NCBI RefSeq assembly: GCF_020439865.1 | Contig: NZ_JAGRPF010000029.1 | Location: 1-36,395 of the forward strand | Direction: 5' to 3' | Origin: Prosthecobacter sp. | Lineage (GTDB): Bacteria; Verrucomicrobiota; Verrucomicrobiia; Verrucomicrobiales; Verrucomicrobiaceae | Length of the DNA stretch: 36,395 nucleotides | In this document: one piece after another, positions 34,646 to 36,395 of the stretch | Layout of the letters: the number at the start of each line of letters is the position of its first letter | How positions within the stretch are numbered: position 1 is the stretch's first letter | Translations under genes and position numbers: made by a program | Notes under the pieces: generated by a model | Seen by the model: only the letters and a program-made list of their open reading frames with translations | Told to the model about the DNA's origin: nothing | Database searches by the model: none

Positions 34646-34861
34646 CGAGCCGGAGGCTCGAAAGAGATTAGCCGGTGGTGAGCCGAGCGAAGCGAGACAG
34701 CCAGCCGAAGGCTGCCCGAAGGGCGAGCACAGCGAAGCAACGTCGCGAAGCGACCGGGAACCACCGGACACGAACCGCCCCATCGTCCCCGATTTGGGAT
34801 GGTGGGGGTGCTGATCCGGTGGTTTCACCATCGGCTATCATCTTGCGAACCTCCGGTTCGC
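34646..34861 (+). ncRNA. Highly structured non-coding element with GNA-triloop hairpins
   Basis: Between the HNH and NHL genes. CGAGCC-GGA-GGCTCG opens it (34646-34660). CCGGTGGT (34672-34679) pairs with ACCACCGG (34760-34767), enclosing five mini-hairpins with GAA loops: GCGAAGC at 34687, 34732 and 34745, and CCGAAGG at 34705 and 34716; three of them extend to 4-5 bp stems. CCCCATCGTCCC (34778-34789) pairs with GGGATGGTGGGG (34796-34807) over 12 bp with two wobble pairs that hold only in plus-strand RNA. GATccGGTG/CACCATC (34813-34832) and GCGAACC-TCC-GGTTCGC (34845-34861) close it. A second CCGGTGGT at 34816-34823 competes for the long stem. It could be an RNA, an ssDNA-recognised mobile element or an untranslated leader; no known Rfam class is recognised. 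Confidence 0.55.
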
Positions 34862-34877
34862 CCATCAAGGTCACGAT

Positions 34878-35879
34878 ATGAACCGATGCCACCTTCTGCT
34901 GTTTCTTGCCATCCTGTTCGGATGGCGAGTTTGGGCGGATGATGTTCCAACGGTCTCGGCCAAACTCATCACCACCTGGGGCAAGGAAGGTGAGGCGCCG
35001 GGGGAATTCAACATCCCCATCGGCGTCGCATTGAATGCGGCGGGTGAGGTGTTTGTCACCGACCATTACAACAACCGCGTGCAGAAGTTCGATGCGGACG
35101 GGAAACCGCTGGCGCATTTCGCGGTGCTGCCGAATCCGGGCGGGATCACGGTGGACGGGGACCGGCTTTACCTCACACATTTTCCGGCGTCGCGCATGAT
35201 GAAGGACAAGGTGCCGGATCGTGTGAGCGTGTATTCGCAGGACGGCAAGTTAATCCGCGAATGGGGATCAAGTGGCACGGGCGACGGGGAGTTCGATTTT
35301 CCCGGTGGCGTCGCCGTCAGCAAGAGCGGCGAGGTCTTCGTGGCGGACCAGACGAACCGGCGTGTGCAGGTGTTTGATCGCGAGGGGAAATTCCTGCGCA
35401 AGTGGGGCGAGTATGGCGTGCAGCCGGGGCAGTTCGGCGGGAACACGAATCCGAAATCACGCGTGGGCGGGCCGAACTTCGTCATGCTCGACAGCGCGGG
35501 CGATGTGTTCACCACCGAGGCGAGCGTGGGCCGTGTGCAGAAGTTTTCACCGGAAGGAAAGCCGCTGCTGGCGTGGGGCACGCTGGAGGACAAGCCGGGC
35601 GGCTTTGGCGGCCTGTTCACCGCGTTCAACGCGAAGCTCGTCGGGCCGATTGGCATCGCGATGGATGCGCACGGTCGTCTGTGGATCACAGCGGTGAGCG
35701 GTCGCGTGCAGTGCTTCACACCGGAGGGAAAATACCTTGGCGGCTTCGGCGACACGCAGGGCACGGAGCCCGGTCAGTTTTATGCGCCGCACGGCATCGC
35801 GATCAGCCCGCGCGGCGAGATTTTCGTCGTCGATAGCTACAACCATCGCGTACAGAAGTTTGAAATCGTCGAGAAGTAG
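34878..35879 (+). CDS. Exported NHL-repeat beta-propeller protein
   Basis: A 333-residue protein with a signal peptide (MNRCHLLLFLAILFGWRVWA). Five to six NHL repeats follow, each running from a Gly-rich turn through a strand to a variable-Arg-Val-Gln-x-Phe core: EFNIPIGVALNAAGEVFVTD/NNRVQKFD, EFDFPGGVAVSKSGEVFVAD/NRRVQVFD, GPNFVMLDSAGDVFTTEA/GRVQKFS, GPIGIAMDAHGRLWITAV/GRVQCFT, YAPHGIAISPRGEIFVVDS/NHRVQKFE. This makes a six-bladed propeller, usually a binding scaffold rather than an enzyme. AAGG at 34867-34870 may be the ribosome site. It is followed 15 bases later by the ThuA gene, so both are probably one unit. The ligand is unknown. Confidence 0.9.
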   Translation: MNRCHLLLFLAILFGWRVWADDVPTVSAKLITTWGKEGEAPGEFNIPIGVALNAAGEVFVTDHYNNRVQKFDADGKPLAHFAVLPNPGGITVDGDRLYLTHFPASRMMKDKVPDRVSVYSQDGKLIREWGSSGTGDGEFDFPGGVAVSKSGEVFVADQTNRRVQVFDREGKFLRKWGEYGVQPGQFGGNTNPKSRVGGPNFVMLDSAGDVFTTEASVGRVQKFSPEGKPLLAWGTLEDKPGGFGGLFTAFNAKLVGPIGIAMDAHGRLWITAVSGRVQCFTPEGKYLGGFGDTQGTEPGQFYAPHGIAISPRGEIFVVDSYNHRVQKFEIVEK

Positions 35880-35894
35880 GCTCTGAGTTCCGCC

Positions 35895-36395
35895 ATGCCC
35901 AACCGACCCATCCGTGTGACAATTTGGAACGAGTTCGTCCACGAACGCGAGAATTCCGCCGTCGCGGCCATTTATCCGAACGGCATTCACGGGGCGCTGG
36001 AGGAGGCGCTGTCGAAGCATGGCGATTTCCACGTGCACACGGCGACGCTCGACGAGCCGGAACAGGGCCTCTCCCAATACGTGCTCGATCAAACCGACGT
36101 GCTGCTGTGGTGGGGACACGCAGCGCATGACCAGGTGCTGGATGAAACGGTGACGCGCGTGCAGGAACGCGTGCTTGCGGGCATGGGATTGATCGTGTTG
36201 CACTCCGGACACTGGTCGAAGGTCTTCAAACGCCTCATGGGCACGAGCTGCGCGCTGTGCTGGCGCGAGGCCGGCGAACGCGAACGCGTGTGGGTGGTGA
36301 ATCCGGGGCATCCCATCGCCGCGGGCATCGGCGACTGCATCGAGATCGAGCAGTCGGAGATGTATGGAGAGCCCTTCGGCATTCCGACACCGGAC
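35895..36395 (+). CDS. ThuA-domain protein, C-terminus cut by window edge
   Basis: 167 codons are visible from ATG 35895 ([20 protein letters not shown]). [36 protein letters not shown] and [20 protein letters not shown] match the ThuA family, a glutamine-amidotransferase-like fold first tied to trehalose utilisation. Later text ([20 protein letters not shown]) also fits. No signal peptide is seen, so it is probably cytoplasmic, unlike many secreted Planctomycete/Verrucomicrobial ThuA proteins. ThuA-like proteins of about 240 residues often accompany sugar oxidoreductases. It lies 15 bases downstream of the NHL gene. The true end is outside the window. Confidence 0.92.
   Translation, partial: MPNRPIRVTIWNEFVHERENSAVAAIYPNGIHGALEEALSKHGDFHVHTATLDEPEQGLSQYVLDQTDVLLWWGHAAHDQVLDETVTRVQERVLAGMGLIVLHSGHWSKVFKRLMGTSCALCWREAGERERVWVVNPGHPIAAGIGDCIEIEQSEMYGEPFGIPTPD

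Noticed and set aside
33692..34861. IscB/HEARO-type RNA-guided system
   Set aside because: The HNH protein has no RuvC parts or bridge helix and the structured element is downstream, not upstream, of the gene. A partnership remains open but this known class does not fit.
34646..34861. Retron or CRISPR-like array
   Set aside because: No reverse transcriptase is nearby and there are no regular repeat-spacer units; hairpin spacing is uneven (18, 11, 16, 13 bases).

Overview
The window looks like a chromosome segment of a Verrucomicrobiota bacterium, probably near Prosthecobacter/Verrucomicrobium. This is inferred from gene content, not from a marker-gene search. The pointers are a very large secreted protein joining FG-GAP repeats, a PVC-type dehydrogenase propeller, HEAT repeats and a CxxCH haem site, together with a Cys-type sulfatase, a DUF1080 protein, a ThuA protein, a long-form PstC and high GC. 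Most genes are housekeeping or metabolic. No integrase, transposase, CRISPR array or rRNA is visible.

Layout. 1-5.4 kb: 5' part of pyruvate phosphate dikinase (minus), a type II pseudopilin (plus) ending in a strong terminator, then nuoD-nuoE (minus). 5.4-10.3 kb: a TPM-like membrane protein, a small unknown protein, a CPBP-family membrane protease, tRNA-Leu(UAG), a sulfatase and a DUF1080 protein. 10.4-12.8 kb: ROK kinase, type III pantothenate kinase and an unknown secreted protein (minus). 12.8-20.0 kb: a complete phosphate-uptake locus. pstC-pstA-pstB-pstB runs leftward and a phosphate-type porin plus pstS run rightward, with four Pho-box-like sites in the two control regions. 20.0-26.3 kb: a two-TM protein, pyrH-frr followed by a zinc-ribbon protein and a left-handed beta-helix protein (minus), two adjacent transsulfuration-type PLP enzymes (plus) and a small membrane protein. 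26.3-31.0 kb: the giant PVC protein (minus). 31.2-36.4 kb: moaE, a frameshifted SEC-C gene, class I fumarase, an AT-richer HNH nuclease gene, a highly structured 220-bp non-coding element, an NHL-repeat protein and the start of a ThuA protein.

How the parts fit. The phosphate locus is the clearest functional unit: outer-membrane porin, periplasmic binding protein, two permeases and two ATPases, probably under PhoB-type control. The sulfatase, DUF1080, giant PVC, NHL and ThuA proteins fit a lifestyle of degrading sulfated or complex polysaccharides. The HNH gene and the hairpin cluster after it are the least ordinary part. The hairpins nearly all carry GNA triloops, including three copies of GCGAAGC, and may be a mobile or RNA/ssDNA-level element.
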